NCBI GenBank assembly: GCA_900763705.1
Contig: CAAFLG010000008.1
Span: 23,196 to 87,195, forward strand
Length of the DNA: 64,000 bases
Direction of reading: 5' to 3'
Source of the DNA: an uncultured Oscillospiraceae bacterium
Lineage (GTDB): Bacteria > Bacillota > Clostridia > Oscillospirales > Oscillospiraceae
Program-made: the position numbers and the translations under genes
Notes under the pieces: model-generated
What the model saw: only the letters and a program-made list of their open reading frames with translations
What the model was told of the DNA's origin: nothing
The model's database searches: none
In this document: piece after piece, positions 33,430 to 41,388 of the stretch
Layout: the number at the start of each line of letters is the position of its first letter
How positions within the stretch are numbered: the stretch's first letter is position 1

Positions 33430-34353
33430 TTAGTCCTCTTCCTGCCGGATGATCTTCACCTCCGGCTCCAGCATCACGCCGTGCGCGTCGTAAACGGTCT
33501 TTTGCACCTTCTCGATGAGCGCGAGCACGTCCGCGCAGGTCGCGCCGCCGACGTTGACGACAAAGCCCGCGTGCTTGGGCGACACTTCCGCCCCGCCGAC
33601 GCGGCAGCCCTTGAGTCCGCAGCCCTCGATGAGCGGACCGGCAAAGTAGCCCGTCGGCCGCTTGAAGGTGCTGCCCGCGCTCGGAAGCTCGAGCGGCTGG
33701 CTCGTCTTGCGCCGCGCCATCAGCTCGTCCATCTTCGCCTTGATCGCCCCGCCCTCGCCTTTTGTAAGCTTCAGCTTTGCGCCGAGCACGATGCCCTCTC
33801 CCGCGGAGAAGGTGCTGTGGCGGTAGGAAAAGTCCAGCTGCGCGGGAGAAAGGGTCCTCACGCCGTCCGGATACAGGGCCGTCACCTCGGTGATGACGTC
33901 CTTGAGCTCGCCGCCGTAGGCGCCCGCGTTCATCACGATGCCGCCGCCGAGCGTGCCGGGGATGCCGTGGGCAAATTCAAGCCCCGTGAGGCCTTGCTTC
34001 CATGCAAAGACCGCAAGCTGGCAGAGGGACACGCCCGCGTCTGCCTCGATCGTATCTTCATCTGTAAGGTGCATCTGCGCAAGGCGCGCCGAGGTATCGA
34101 TGACCACGGTATCGAGCCCCTCGTCCGCGATCAGCAGGTTTGTGCCGTTGCCGATGAGCAGCGGCTTCACGCCCGCATCCTGCAAAAAGCCCATCAGCAC
34201 GACGAGCTGCTCGCGCGTTTCGGGGAAGGCCATGCGCCTTGCCGGCCCTCCGATGCGAAACGAGGTGTGCCTCGCCATCGGCTCATCCTTGACCCACTTG
34301 AGGTCGGGAAGATAGGCCTCTATTGTTTTGTCCAGTGCCGTGTACCACGCCAT
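33430..34353 (-). CDS. murB: UDP-N-acetylenolpyruvoylglucosamine reductase
   Basis: MurB reduces UDP-GlcNAc-enolpyruvate to UDP-MurNAc, the second step of peptidoglycan precursor synthesis. The 307-residue protein has the FAD-binding entry ARHTSFRIGGPA near residues 26-37, GIPGTLGGGIVMNAGAYGGE mid protein, and AGSTFKRPTGYFAGPLIEG near 225 with the catalytic serine region. The ATG at 34353 follows GGAGG at 10 nt. It is 16 bp downstream of hprK. Confidence 0.95.
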   Translation of the reverse strand: MAWYTALDKTIEAYLPDLKWVKDEPMARHTSFRIGGPARRMAFPETREQLVVLMGFLQDAGVKPLLIGNGTNLLIADEGLDTVVIDTSARLAQMHLTDEDTIEADAGVSLCQLAVFAWKQGLTGLEFAHGIPGTLGGGIVMNAGAYGGELKDVITEVTALYPDGVRTLSPAQLDFSYRHSTFSAGEGIVLGAKLKLTKGEGGAIKAKMDELMARRKTSQPLELPSAGSTFKRPTGYFAGPLIEGCGLKGCRVGGAEVSPKHAGFVVNVGGATCADVLALIEKVQKTVYDAHGVMLEPEVKIIRQEED

Positions 34354-34369
34354 AGCTTCAAGTCCTCCG

Positions 34370-35332
34370 TTACGGGTTTTGCTTCTTTGCTTCGTTCTCA
34401 CGGGTCACGCGGTCGATGTGCCCGTCGATCTGCGCGGCGAACTCACGCGCGGAGTTGAAGCCATGCTTCTTCTGGCGGTTGTTCATTGCCGCCAGCTCCA
34501 CGATCGCCGCGAGGTTGCGGCCCGCGCTGACCGGAATGGTCATCTGCGGCACGGGCACTTCAAGGATGGTCGTATGGTTTTCGTCAAGGCCCAGACGGTC
34601 GTAGAACTTATCGTCCGCCCACTTTTCAAACTGGATGACCATGTCGATCTCCGTCGAATCCTGCACCGCGCCCACGCCGAAGAGCTTTTCAACGTCGATC
34701 ACGCCGACGCCGCGCACCTCAAGATAGTTACGGATAAGCTCCGGCGCCGTGCCGACGAGCGACGAGCCGATGCGCGTGATCTCCACGGCGTCGTCCGCGA
34801 CGAGGCGGTGGCCGCGCTTGATGAGCTCAATGGCGGTCTCGCTCTTGCCGATGCCGCTGTCGCCGAAGATGAGCACGCCCTCGCCGTACACGTCCACCAG
34901 CACGCCATGGCGCGTGATGACGGGCGCGAGCGCATGGTTGAGGTAATCGATGGTCATGGAGGTGAACTCGACGGAGGTGTGGTGCGTGCGCAGCAGCGTG
35001 CGGCCGTATTTCTGCGCCATTTCAAGGCACTCGGGGAAGATGTCCAACTTGCGCGAGATGACCAGCGCCGGGATCTCATAGCAGAACAGATCCTCAAAGC
35101 ACTTGCGCCGCTCCTCGGACGAATAGCCGCGCAGGAACGTCACCTCGCTCTTGCCGATGATCTGCAATCTGCGCGGGTCAAAATAGTCGAAAAAGCCGAT
35201 AAACTGAAGGCCCGGACGGTTGACGTCCGTAATGGTCAAAATCTCGGTGTCATAGTCCGTTCCACGGTTGATGACCTCCATCTGGAACTTCTCTACAATG
35301 TCCTTTACGCGGACGGAGCGATTGGTATTCAT
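34370..35332 (-). CDS. hprK: HPr kinase/phosphorylase
   Basis: HprK phosphorylates Ser46 of HPr, or removes it, to control carbon catabolite repression. The 320-residue protein has an N-terminal regulatory domain and the kinase core with P-loop FGDSGIGKSETAIELIKRGH near residues 155-174 followed by LVADDAVEI. The C-terminal signature ILEVPVPQMTIPVSAGRNLA is also present. First gene of hprK-murB-rapZ-whiA-dnaE; a good sigma-A promoter lies 44 bp upstream. Confidence 0.96.
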   Translation of the reverse strand: MNTNRSVRVKDIVEKFQMEVINRGTDYDTEILTITDVNRPGLQFIGFFDYFDPRRLQIIGKSEVTFLRGYSSEERRKCFEDLFCYEIPALVISRKLDIFPECLEMAQKYGRTLLRTHHTSVEFTSMTIDYLNHALAPVITRHGVLVDVYGEGVLIFGDSGIGKSETAIELIKRGHRLVADDAVEITRIGSSLVGTAPELIRNYLEVRGVGVIDVEKLFGVGAVQDSTEIDMVIQFEKWADDKFYDRLGLDENHTTILEVPVPQMTIPVSAGRNLAAIVELAAMNNRQKKHGFNSAREFAAQIDGHIDRVTRENEAKKQNP

Positions 35333-35375
35333 AGTTGCCCTCCATACGGAAAAACATTAAAATGTATTCATTCTC

Positions 35376-35404
35376 ATTATAATCGTTCCCCCCCTTTTTT
35401 ACAA
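35376..35404 (-). promoter_or_regulatory. Sigma-A promoter of hprK-murB-rapZ-whiA-dnaE
   Basis: On the minus strand TTGTAA (35399-35404) and TATAAT (35376-35381) are 17 bp apart. It diverges from the rpmB promoter at 35495. Confidence 0.82.
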
Positions 35405-35494
35405 GGGAAACCGCCCTCCCCTGCGCCGCTTTTTTCGTCCGGCGCGCCCACGCAGAAAATTTGCCGATTTTTTCATCTTTTTTGAAAATAAGAC

Positions 35495-35523
35495 TTGCAT
35501 TTTGCGTTCGAATCTGCTATAGT
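35495..35523 (+). promoter_or_regulatory. Sigma-A promoter of rpmB
   Basis: TTGCAT (35495-35500) and TATAGT (35518-35523) are 17 bp apart with a TGC extended -10 triplet, 58 bp before the rpmB start. Confidence 0.85.
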
Positions 35524-35580
35524 ATCAACTGCTTGTGAATGACCAAGCCTTGATTTGATTACAGCAAGGAGGTGCAACGG

Positions 35581-35769
35581 ATGGCAAAGTGCGAGTTTTG
35601 CGACAAGGGTGTTTCGTTCGGTATCAGAGTTTCCCACTCTCACCGTCGTTCCAATCGTCCCTGGAAGCCCAACGTCAAGCGCGTGAAGGCTATCGTCAAT
35701 GGTACGCCCCGCCATGTCTATGTTTGTACCCGCTGTCTGCGTTCCGGTAAGGTTACCCGCGCGATCTAA
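35581..35769 (+). CDS. rpmB: 50S ribosomal protein L28 (zinc-binding form)
   Basis: A large-subunit protein of 62 residues. Cys4 and Cys7 (MAKCEFCDKG) with Cys49 and Cys52 (YVCTRCLRSGK) make a CxxC pair set, so this is the zinc-ribbon (C+) version of L28; the basic middle segment HSHRRSNRPWKPN is typical. The AGGAGG ribosome site precedes the ATG at 35581. It is transcribed alone, from its own promoter to the terminator at 35785. Confidence 0.96.
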   Translation: MAKCEFCDKGVSFGIRVSHSHRRSNRPWKPNVKRVKAIVNGTPRHVYVCTRCLRSGKVTRAI

Positions 35770-35784
35770 GCGACCAAACAGATT

Positions 35785-35814
35785 AGAAGCACTGCGAAAG
35801 CAGTGCTTCTTTTT
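35785..35814 (+). terminator. Terminator after rpmB
   Basis: An 11-bp perfect stem (AGAAGCACTGC/GCAGTGCTTCT) with GAAA loop and TTTT tail, 16 bp past the rpmB stop. Confidence 0.93.
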
Positions 35815-35824
35815 GTTTTCCTGC

Positions 35825-35852
35825 TTGCATCCCCCTTTCCTTCTGTTATACT
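35825..35852 (+). promoter_or_regulatory. Promoter of the second GNAT gene
   Basis: TTGCAT (35825-35830) and TATACT (35847-35852) are 16 bp apart, 43 bp before the start codon. Confidence 0.65.
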
Positions 35853-35894
35853 GAAGAAAAGACCCATCGAAACAATTTTGTCAGGAGGATACCA

Positions 35895-36389
35895 ATGGAG
35901 CGCATCAGACGTGTTTGTCCCGGCGATGAAGAGCGCCTCGCCTACGTGCAGACAGAGAGCTGGAAGTCCGCCTTTCGGGAGATCGTCCCCGCAGAGATCC
36001 TTGCAGAATGTACCGAGCTTGAACCGGCCAGAGCGATGTACCGCCGCCTTCTCAGTGAGGGCTTCGGCAATGGCTACCTTCTTGAGCTGGACGGCAAAGC
36101 GCACTGCATCGCATGGTGGAGCGAGGCGCGGGACGAAGACGTGGCCGGCTGCGCGGAGCTGATCTGTATCCACTCGCTTCCGGAAAACTGGCGCAGGGGC
36201 TACGGCAGCGCAATGATGGAGCGACTCCTCGCAGACGTGAAGGAAGCGGGCTATGAAACGCTCGTGCTATGGGTGTTCGAAAAGAACACGAGCGCAATCA
36301 GGTTTTATGAGTCCTTCGGCTTTGCGCCGAGTGGAAAAAAGCGCCCCTCCCTCGGCGCAGTCGAAGAAATGTACTGCAAAGCGCTGTGA
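35895..36389 (+). CDS. GNAT family N-acetyltransferase
   Basis: A 164-residue acetyltransferase. The acetyl-CoA loop is NWRRGYGSAMMERLLADVKE near residues 97-116, with VLWVFEKNTSAIRFYESFGF in the C-terminal part, the typical motif B. The substrate is not evident. Aggaggata lies just before the ATG. It stands alone between its own promoter and a terminator shared with the convergent NUDIX gene. Confidence 0.9.
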   Translation: MERIRRVCPGDEERLAYVQTESWKSAFREIVPAEILAECTELEPARAMYRRLLSEGFGNGYLLELDGKAHCIAWWSEARDEDVAGCAELICIHSLPENWRRGYGSAMMERLLADVKEAGYETLVLWVFEKNTSAIRFYESFGFAPSGKKRPSLGAVEEMYCKAL

Positions 36390-36397
36390 TGCGCACG

Positions 36398-36426
36398 AAA
36401 AAAGCCGCCCATCGGGCGGCTTTTCC
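36398..36426. terminator. Bidirectional terminator between GNAT and NUDIX genes
   Basis: Stem AAAAGCCGCCC/GGGCGGCTTTT with ATC loop. It lies between two convergent stop codons (36389 and 36429). Confidence 0.92.
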
Positions 36427-36428
36427 TT

Positions 36429-37004
36429 TTATTTCTTTTCCGCATAAAACTGCCGCATTTTCTCGTTGAGCTTATTGTAGATATGCTCACGGAACCATTT
36501 TTCGCTGCTGGCCTGCACCGCGCCCTCCGGTGTGAACCATTTCACGCCGCTGTTCTCGTCGGGCTTTATTGTGAGCGCGTCCGTATCGTCCGCGATGAGA
36601 AGATAGGTCACGTTCAGGTGCAGGTGCGAAGAAACATATTTCCCACGCTTTTGATGACCGTCCACGGTCAAAACCTCGAGAGAAAAGATGTCCTCGCTCG
36701 CGGGACGGACGTTCTGAACGCCGCTCTCCTCGCGCACCTCTCTGAGCGCGACAGCGAGCAGGTCCTCTTCCCCGTCGGCGTGTCCGCCGAGCCACGACCA
36801 TGAATCGTAAAGGTTGTGGTACGCCATCAGCACGCGGTCGAAGCTCTCATTCACGACCCATGCCGACGCCGTCATGTGGCAGAGCGCGTTGCCGCGCGTA
36901 AAGACGTCCTCAAATGCGTTCAGACAGTCGAGCATCACGCTCTTGTCCCGCGCCTCCTGCTCGTTATACGGCCGGTAATTCTCAATTTGCTCAATAATTT
37001 CCAT
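36429..37004 (-). CDS. NUDIX hydrolase
   Basis: A 191-residue protein. The Nudix box GGHADGEEDLLAVALREVREESGV is complete in pattern (GX5EX7REXXEEXG), placed about residues 73-96, and chelates the metal that attacks a nucleoside-diphosphate-type substrate. An N-terminal region (MEIIEQIENYRPYNEQEARD) resembles larger Nudix proteins with a helical cap. Substrate unknown. The ATG at 37004 follows GAGGG; upstream in-frame ATGs have no ribosome site. Its transcript would start in the hairpin-rich gap. Confidence 0.88.
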   Translation of the reverse strand: MEIIEQIENYRPYNEQEARDKSVMLDCLNAFEDVFTRGNALCHMTASAWVVNESFDRVLMAYHNLYDSWSWLGGHADGEEDLLAVALREVREESGVQNVRPASEDIFSLEVLTVDGHQKRGKYVSSHLHLNVTYLLIADDTDALTIKPDENSGVKWFTPEGAVQASSEKWFREHIYNKLNEKMRQFYAEKK

Positions 37005-37021
37005 CGCTACCCTCAATATAC

Positions 37022-37217
37022 TTTCGCGCCCGCAGGCGCGAAACAGCATCGCAGATTTTGCGCCGCGCACGGCGCAAATAAATTTAAATCATTTTTCTGA
37101 CGACAGAAGGTGAATTGCCGCGGAGCGGCAAGAGAAGCCGCCCTGGGGCGTGCGCGTCAGAAAAATTCTTTGCACGTAGTGAGTGTCGAGTTGTCCGCTT
37201 ACGCGGACAGCTCGGCA
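37022..37217. repeat. Cluster of inverted repeats (possible structured RNA or REP-like element)
   Basis: Between NUDIX and gpsA at least five inverted repeats occur in 200 bp: 9-bp arms at 37022-37043; 9-bp arms at 37057-37078; 12-bp perfect arms at 37091-37102 and 37155-37166 enclosing a 7-bp hairpin (37115-37131); and a 15-bp stem with two G-U pairs at 37184-37198 and 37203-37217. No long reading frame is supported. Phrases such as CGTAGTGAGTG and GAACGAAGTGAAAC have the look of interspersed repeat sequence. Whether it is transcribed is unknown. Confidence 0.55.
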
Positions 37218-37237
37218 CAGAACGAAGTGAAACTTTT

Positions 37238-37270
37238 TCAAAAGCGAGGGGCAAAGCCCCTCGCTTTTGA
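37238..37270 (-). terminator. Hairpin terminator after gpsA
   Basis: A perfect 15-bp stem (37238-37252 with 37256-37270) with a 3-nt loop and a T-rich arm lies 1 bp past the gpsA stop. On the minus strand the T run is inside the arm, not after it, so termination is probable but less certain. Confidence 0.75.
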
Positions 37271-37271
37271 G

Positions 37272-38273
37272 TCATAACCAGCTGCAATCGCTTTCCTTCT
37301 TCGGCGTGCGGCTCATCAGCACACCGACGAGCGGCGCGGCGCTCTTTCCCTCGTAGAGGACTTCGTACACCGCCGTCGAGATCGGCATTTCCACGCCATA
37401 GCGCTGCGCAAGCTCGTGCGCGCTACACGCGGCATAGTAGCCCTCGACGACCGCACCGACCTCGTCCATGGCTTCCTTCGCGCTCTTGCCCTGTCCGATA
37501 AGAATACCGGCGCGATGGTTGCGCGAGTGCATCGACGTGCAGGTGACGATCAGATCGCCCATGCCGGCAAGGCCCGCGAGCGTTTCCTTCCGCCCGCCCA
37601 TGCGCTCTGCAAGGCGCGAGATCTCGCTCAGCGCGCGCGTGATGAGCAGCGCGCGCGAGTTGTCGCCCATGCCGCAGCCGTCGCTGATGCCGCAGCACAG
37701 CGCCGCAACGTTCTTGAGCGCGCCCGCCAGCTCCACGCCGACGGTGTCGTCATGTGTGTAGACGCGGAAGACTTCGTTCATGAAAGCACGCTGCACGGTC
37801 TCGGCGCTCGCCTGATCGGCGGACGCGGCCACGCAGCCCGTCGGCAGACGGCGCGCGACCTCCTCAGCGTGCGAGGGGCCGGAGAGCACCGCGACGCGAT
37901 AGCCCTCCCCACATTCCTGCGCGATGATCTCGCTCATGCGCAGGTGCGTTCCGCGCTCGATGCCCTTCGTCAGCGACACGAGCAGAGAGCCTTCCCTCAG
38001 GTGCGGCGCGGCCTCATGCGCGACCGGGCGCAGCGCGAAGGACGGCGAGGCGAAGACGACCATCTCCGCGTTTTCGAGCACGGAAAGGTCACTCGTCACA
38101 GCGATACGCGTTGGGATGCGCACACCTTTCAGTAAAGGATTTTCCCTTGTCTCATTCAGCAATTCCGCCTTTTTCTGGTCATGCGACCAGAGCGTGACGG
38201 CATGGCCGTTGTCAGATAGCAGCATCGCTGCGGCCGTACCCCAGCCGCCCGAGCCAAGCACTACAATATTCAT
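37272..38273 (-). CDS. gpsA: Glycerol-3-phosphate dehydrogenase (NAD(P)+)
   Basis: GpsA makes sn-glycerol 3-phosphate from dihydroxyacetone phosphate for phospholipids. The 333-residue protein has the NAD(P) motif VVLGSGGWGTAAAMLLSDNG at residues 4-23 and the C-terminal domain with GVELAGALKNVAALCCGISDGCGMGDN, where the catalytic lysine lies. PlsY directly upstream uses its product. The start overlaps the plsY stop by 4 bp. Confidence 0.96.
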   Translation of the reverse strand: MNIVVLGSGGWGTAAAMLLSDNGHAVTLWSHDQKKAELLNETRENPLLKGVRIPTRIAVTSDLSVLENAEMVVFASPSFALRPVAHEAAPHLREGSLLVSLTKGIERGTHLRMSEIIAQECGEGYRVAVLSGPSHAEEVARRLPTGCVAASADQASAETVQRAFMNEVFRVYTHDDTVGVELAGALKNVAALCCGISDGCGMGDNSRALLITRALSEISRLAERMGGRKETLAGLAGMGDLIVTCTSMHSRNHRAGILIGQGKSAKEAMDEVGAVVEGYYAACSAHELAQRYGVEMPISTAVYEVLYEGKSAAPLVGVLMSRTPKKESDCSWL

Positions 38274-38950
38274 TGGTCCTCCCCCGGTTTCGGTGCATTC
38301 ACATGGAAGTGGAACTTACTTTCCGTGCCGTTGAGCAATCTCTTGATGTTGCTGCGGTGCGCCCACAGCACGAGCAGCGCAATGCATGTGCCGAGCACAG
38401 TGGTGGCGGCGTCACGGAAGATGAAATACGTCATAAAGGGAAAGCTGGCCGCCGCGCTGACCGAGCCAAGCGACACATAGCGCGTTGTAAGCCAGAGAAC
38501 AGCAAACACGCCCCAGCCGACAAGCGCGATGCGCCAGTCGAGAAGCAGCAGCAGCGTGCCGCTGCACAAAATGCCCTTGCCGCCCTTGAAGCCATAGAAG
38601 ATCGGGAACATATGCCCGATGACGCAGAACAGCGCCGCAAAGTACTTGCCCGCAACGCCCCATCCCAGAAGGACGCCCAGGAAGCGGCCGCCGAGCCATA
38701 CCGCGCCAAGCGCCTTGAGCATATCAAAGGCGATGACCATAAGCGCGCACTTCGCGCCGTAGGTGCGGTAGAAGTTCGTCAGTCCCGCGTTGCCGCTGCC
38801 GTGACGGCGCACATCGTCGTGGTAGCAAAGATGCGACGTGGCAATCGCGCCGTTGACGCAGCCGAGCAGATACGACAGCACCGCCACCACAGCAGGAAGC
38901 AGAAAGCCCATCGCCGCCGTGACCGTCGTAGGATAAATGCCATCCATCAC
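38270..38950 (-). CDS. plsY: Acyl-phosphate:glycerol-3-phosphate acyltransferase
   Basis: PlsY attaches the first acyl chain to glycerol 3-phosphate from acyl-phosphate. The 226-residue membrane protein has about six hydrophobic helices and the family motifs GSGNAGLTNFYRTYG (motif 1, near residue 50) and FKGGKG (motif 2, near 121). With GpsA it provides lysophosphatidate for PlsC (5.9 kb). The start overlaps the der stop (TGATG). Confidence 0.95.
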   Translation of the reverse strand: MMDGIYPTTVTAAMGFLLPAVVAVLSYLLGCVNGAIATSHLCYHDDVRRHGSGNAGLTNFYRTYGAKCALMVIAFDMLKALGAVWLGGRFLGVLLGWGVAGKYFAALFCVIGHMFPIFYGFKGGKGILCSGTLLLLLDWRIALVGWGVFAVLWLTTRYVSLGSVSAAASFPFMTYFIFRDAATTVLGTCIALLVLWAHRSNIKRLLNGTESKFHFHVNAPKPGEDQ

Positions 38951-40272
38951 TCTTCTTTTTCTCCTTTCTCGCGGACCGACATGATGACCGGCGTGCCCTC
39001 CAGTCCGAAGACATTGCGGATGCAGTTTTCAAGATAGCGCCGGTAGGAGAAGTGGAAGAGCTTTTTCTCGTTGCAGAAAACGACGAAATGCGGCGGACAG
39101 ACGCCGACCTGCGTCATGTAGTAGATCTTCAGGCGCTTGCCCTTGTCCGTCGGCGGCTGCACGCGCGTCTGAGCGTCGGCCAGGATGTTGTTGAGCATAC
39201 CTGTCGAGATGCGCATGCAGGACTGGTTGTGCACGTAGTTGATCATCTCAAACAGGCGCGGCACGCGCTGCCCCGTCGCCGCCGAGATGAAGAGGATGGG
39301 CGCGTAGGTCATGTAGGAAAGGTCGCGGCGGATGTCCTCGCGCATACGGTCCATGGTCTTGCCGTCCTTTTCGACAAGGTCCCACTTGTTCACGACGATG
39401 ATGCAGGCCTTGCCTGCGTCGTGCGCGAGACCTGCGACCTTCGTATCCTGCTCGGTCACGCCCTCCTGCGCGTCGATCATGATGAGGCACACATCCGCGC
39501 GGTCGATCGCCATGGTCGCGCGCAGCACGCTGTAGCGCTCGATCACGTCGTCGACCTTCGACTTTTTGCGCATACCGGCGGTGTCGATGAAGACATACTT
39601 GCCCTGATCGTTTTCAAAGTACGAGTCGATGGCGTCGCGCGTCGTACCGGCGACGTTGCTGACGATCATGCGCTCGGTGCCGAGGATGCGGTTCGTCAGC
39701 GACGATTTGCCGACGTTGGGCTTGCCGATGAGGGCGACCTTGATCACGTCCTCGTCCTCCTCTTCTTCCTCCTCGGGCGGGAAGTACTGAAGGCAGGCAT
39801 CGAGCAGATCGCCCGTGCCATGGCCGTGGACGGCGGAAACGGCGATGGGGTCACCGAGGCCTAAATTGTAGAACTCATAAAAATCTGGGTCGACCCGTCC
39901 GGTCGAGTCCATCTTGTTGACCGCCAGCACGATCGGCTTGCGCGAGCGCAGCAGCATATTGGCGACCTCCTGATCGGAGGCCGTCAGCCCGGTCTTCACG
40001 TCCGTCAGGAAAACGATCACATCCGCGTGGCGGATGGCGATCTCGGCCTGTTCGCGCATGAACGACAAGATCTGGTCGTCCGTGCGCGGCTCGATACCGC
40101 CGGTGTCCACCAGCGTGAATTTGCGGCCGCACCACTCGCTCTCGCCGTAGATACGGTCGCGCGTGACGCCCGGCGTATCCTCGACGATGGAGAGCCGCTG
40201 GCCGATGAGCTTATTAAAGAGCATGGACTTGCCCACGTTGGGCCGGCCCACGATCGCAACCAAAGGTTTCAT
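38947..40272 (-). CDS. der: Ribosome biogenesis GTPase Der (EngA)
   Basis: Der has two tandem GTPase domains and a C-terminal KH-like domain and is needed for 50S assembly. The first P-loop VAIVGRPNVGKSMLFNKL is at residues 5-22, the second VALIGKPNVGKSSLTNRILG near 180; DTGGIEP and DTAGMRKKSKV are the switch II parts, and the KH domain lies near 350-430. The ATG at 40272 follows AAGGAGG; the frame open to 40578 is unsupported. 441 residues is typical. der, plsY and gpsA are one unit. Confidence 0.96.
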   Translation of the reverse strand: MKPLVAIVGRPNVGKSMLFNKLIGQRLSIVEDTPGVTRDRIYGESEWCGRKFTLVDTGGIEPRTDDQILSFMREQAEIAIRHADVIVFLTDVKTGLTASDQEVANMLLRSRKPIVLAVNKMDSTGRVDPDFYEFYNLGLGDPIAVSAVHGHGTGDLLDACLQYFPPEEEEEEDEDVIKVALIGKPNVGKSSLTNRILGTERMIVSNVAGTTRDAIDSYFENDQGKYVFIDTAGMRKKSKVDDVIERYSVLRATMAIDRADVCLIMIDAQEGVTEQDTKVAGLAHDAGKACIIVVNKWDLVEKDGKTMDRMREDIRRDLSYMTYAPILFISAATGQRVPRLFEMINYVHNQSCMRISTGMLNNILADAQTRVQPPTDKGKRLKIYYMTQVGVCPPHFVVFCNEKKLFHFSYRRYLENCIRNVFGLEGTPVIMSVREKGEKEE

Positions 40273-40414
40273 TTTCTGCCTCCTTATGGAAAAGCGGCGC
40301 GATGAACGCCGCCGATTGATATCAGTGCAAACGAATACAAATACAGTATAACCGAATTCCCGGCGATACGCAAGGCCAACCTTCCTGATGCGGCGGGATT
40401 TCCGTAAAATAAGA

Positions 40415-40444
40415 AAAAGCTGAGTGGGTTCCCACTCAGCTTTT
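40415..40444. terminator. Terminator after rpmF
   Basis: Hairpin AAAAGCTGAGTGG/CCACTCAGCTTTT lies 26 bp past the rpmF stop, with T runs both ways. It separates DUF177-rpmF from der-plsY-gpsA. Confidence 0.92.
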
Positions 40445-40469
40445 CTTAACAATTGTTGTTCCGAATCAA

Positions 40470-40667
40470 TTATTCGGCTGCGACCTTGGACTCGATGACC
40501 TTGACCTGACGGCCGTTGTAGGTACCGCACTCCGGGCACATTCTGTGAGGCTGGTGCAGAGCACCGCACTTCGGGCACGCGACGAGCGCGGGAGCGGTGA
40601 GCTTCCAGTGAGAAGAACGTCTCTTATCACGTCTCTGACGGGATACTTTCCCCTTGGGGACTGCCAT
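40470..40667 (-). CDS. rpmF: 50S ribosomal protein L32
   Basis: A 65-residue protein starting MAVPKGKVSRQRRDKRRSSH, with two CxxC pairs (Cys31/Cys34 in CPKCG and Cys44/Cys47 in CPECG), so the zinc-binding form. AAGGAGGTG precedes the ATG. The DUF177 gene upstream is its normal partner across bacteria. The 3' end is followed by a terminator. Confidence 0.96.
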   Translation of the reverse strand: MAVPKGKVSRQRRDKRRSSHWKLTAPALVACPKCGALHQPHRMCPECGTYNGRQVKVIESKVAAE

Positions 40668-40707
40668 GTTGACACCTCCTTAAAGTTAAGCTGAATGAAC
40701 AGCGAAT

Positions 40708-41202
40708 TTATTGTTCCAAAAGCTTTGCGAGGGCTGCTAAACGGGGGTCTACTTCCTTTTTGCAGCGGCAGGCCTCGAAATTGAGGTTGACGCCGCAGCC
40801 GGAACACAAGCCCCTGCAATCCTCGCGGCAAAGGGTCTTGCTCGGCATATTGAGGATGAACGTCTCCCGTGCAAGCTCGCCGAGATCAACGGTTCCGTTG
40901 TCTAAAAGCAGGATATCGTCGTTATCGTCTTCCTCCAGCTCCTCAGCAAGCAGACACTCGAAGGGAACCTCATAGGGAAGGTCGAACGGCGTCCCGCAGC
41001 GATCGCACACGGCGGAAAGCGTCGTAGTCAGGTCGAACTGCATCCGCAGCATCCCCGCAATGTTCTCTACCTGCCCTACCACTGAGACCGGTCGAACCGC
41101 AGGACACACGCCGCCGAAGTCCACATCAGAAAAGTCCTCTGAAAACTCAAAGGGGATTCTGCCTCCGGGGGTGTTAATGATACGTTTTACGTCTAAAACC
41201 AT
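40708..41202 (-). CDS. DUF177 (YceD-like) protein
   Basis: A 164-residue protein with the family arrangement: VLDVKRIINTPGGRIPFEF at the start, RPVSVVGQVENIAGMLRMQF, TLSAVCDRCGTPFDLPYEV with a CxxC pair, and NLNFEACRCKKEVDPRLAAL at the end. DUF177/YceD proteins have been linked to 23S rRNA processing or ribosome assembly, matching the partner rpmF 40 bp downstream. The ATG at 41202 follows GCGAGGTG. A consensus promoter lies 28 bp upstream. Confidence 0.93.
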   Translation of the reverse strand: MVLDVKRIINTPGGRIPFEFSEDFSDVDFGGVCPAVRPVSVVGQVENIAGMLRMQFDLTTTLSAVCDRCGTPFDLPYEVPFECLLAEELEEDDNDDILLLDNGTVDLGELARETFILNMPSKTLCREDCRGLCSGCGVNLNFEACRCKKEVDPRLAALAKLLEQ

Positions 41203-41229
41203 GCTACACCTCGCAATGACACGAGTGAT

Positions 41230-41258
41230 ATTATAGAGGACGTTTTCCCGCTTGTCAA
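41230..41258 (-). promoter_or_regulatory. Consensus sigma-A promoter of DUF177-rpmF
   Basis: On the minus strand TTGACA (41253-41258) and TATAAT (41230-41235) are both perfect and 17 bp apart, as expected for a strongly expressed ribosomal-protein unit. Confidence 0.93.
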
Positions 41259-41320
41259 ACATTTTTTGCATTTTCTCGCGAAAATTTTGCGTTCCGTCCC
41301 CGAGCGGATGAAATTATCCC

Positions 41321-41349
41321 TTTACTTTTCCCATCCTGACCTTTACAAT
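41321..41349 (+). promoter_or_regulatory. Promoter of the RluA-type synthase
   Basis: TTTACT (41321-41326) and TACAAT (41344-41349) are 17 bp apart, 40 bp before the start. The -35 box is weak. Confidence 0.55.
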
Positions 41350-41388
41350 AGCAGAAAAACGCGCGCAGCGCAAGCGGAGGTGCCGCCC

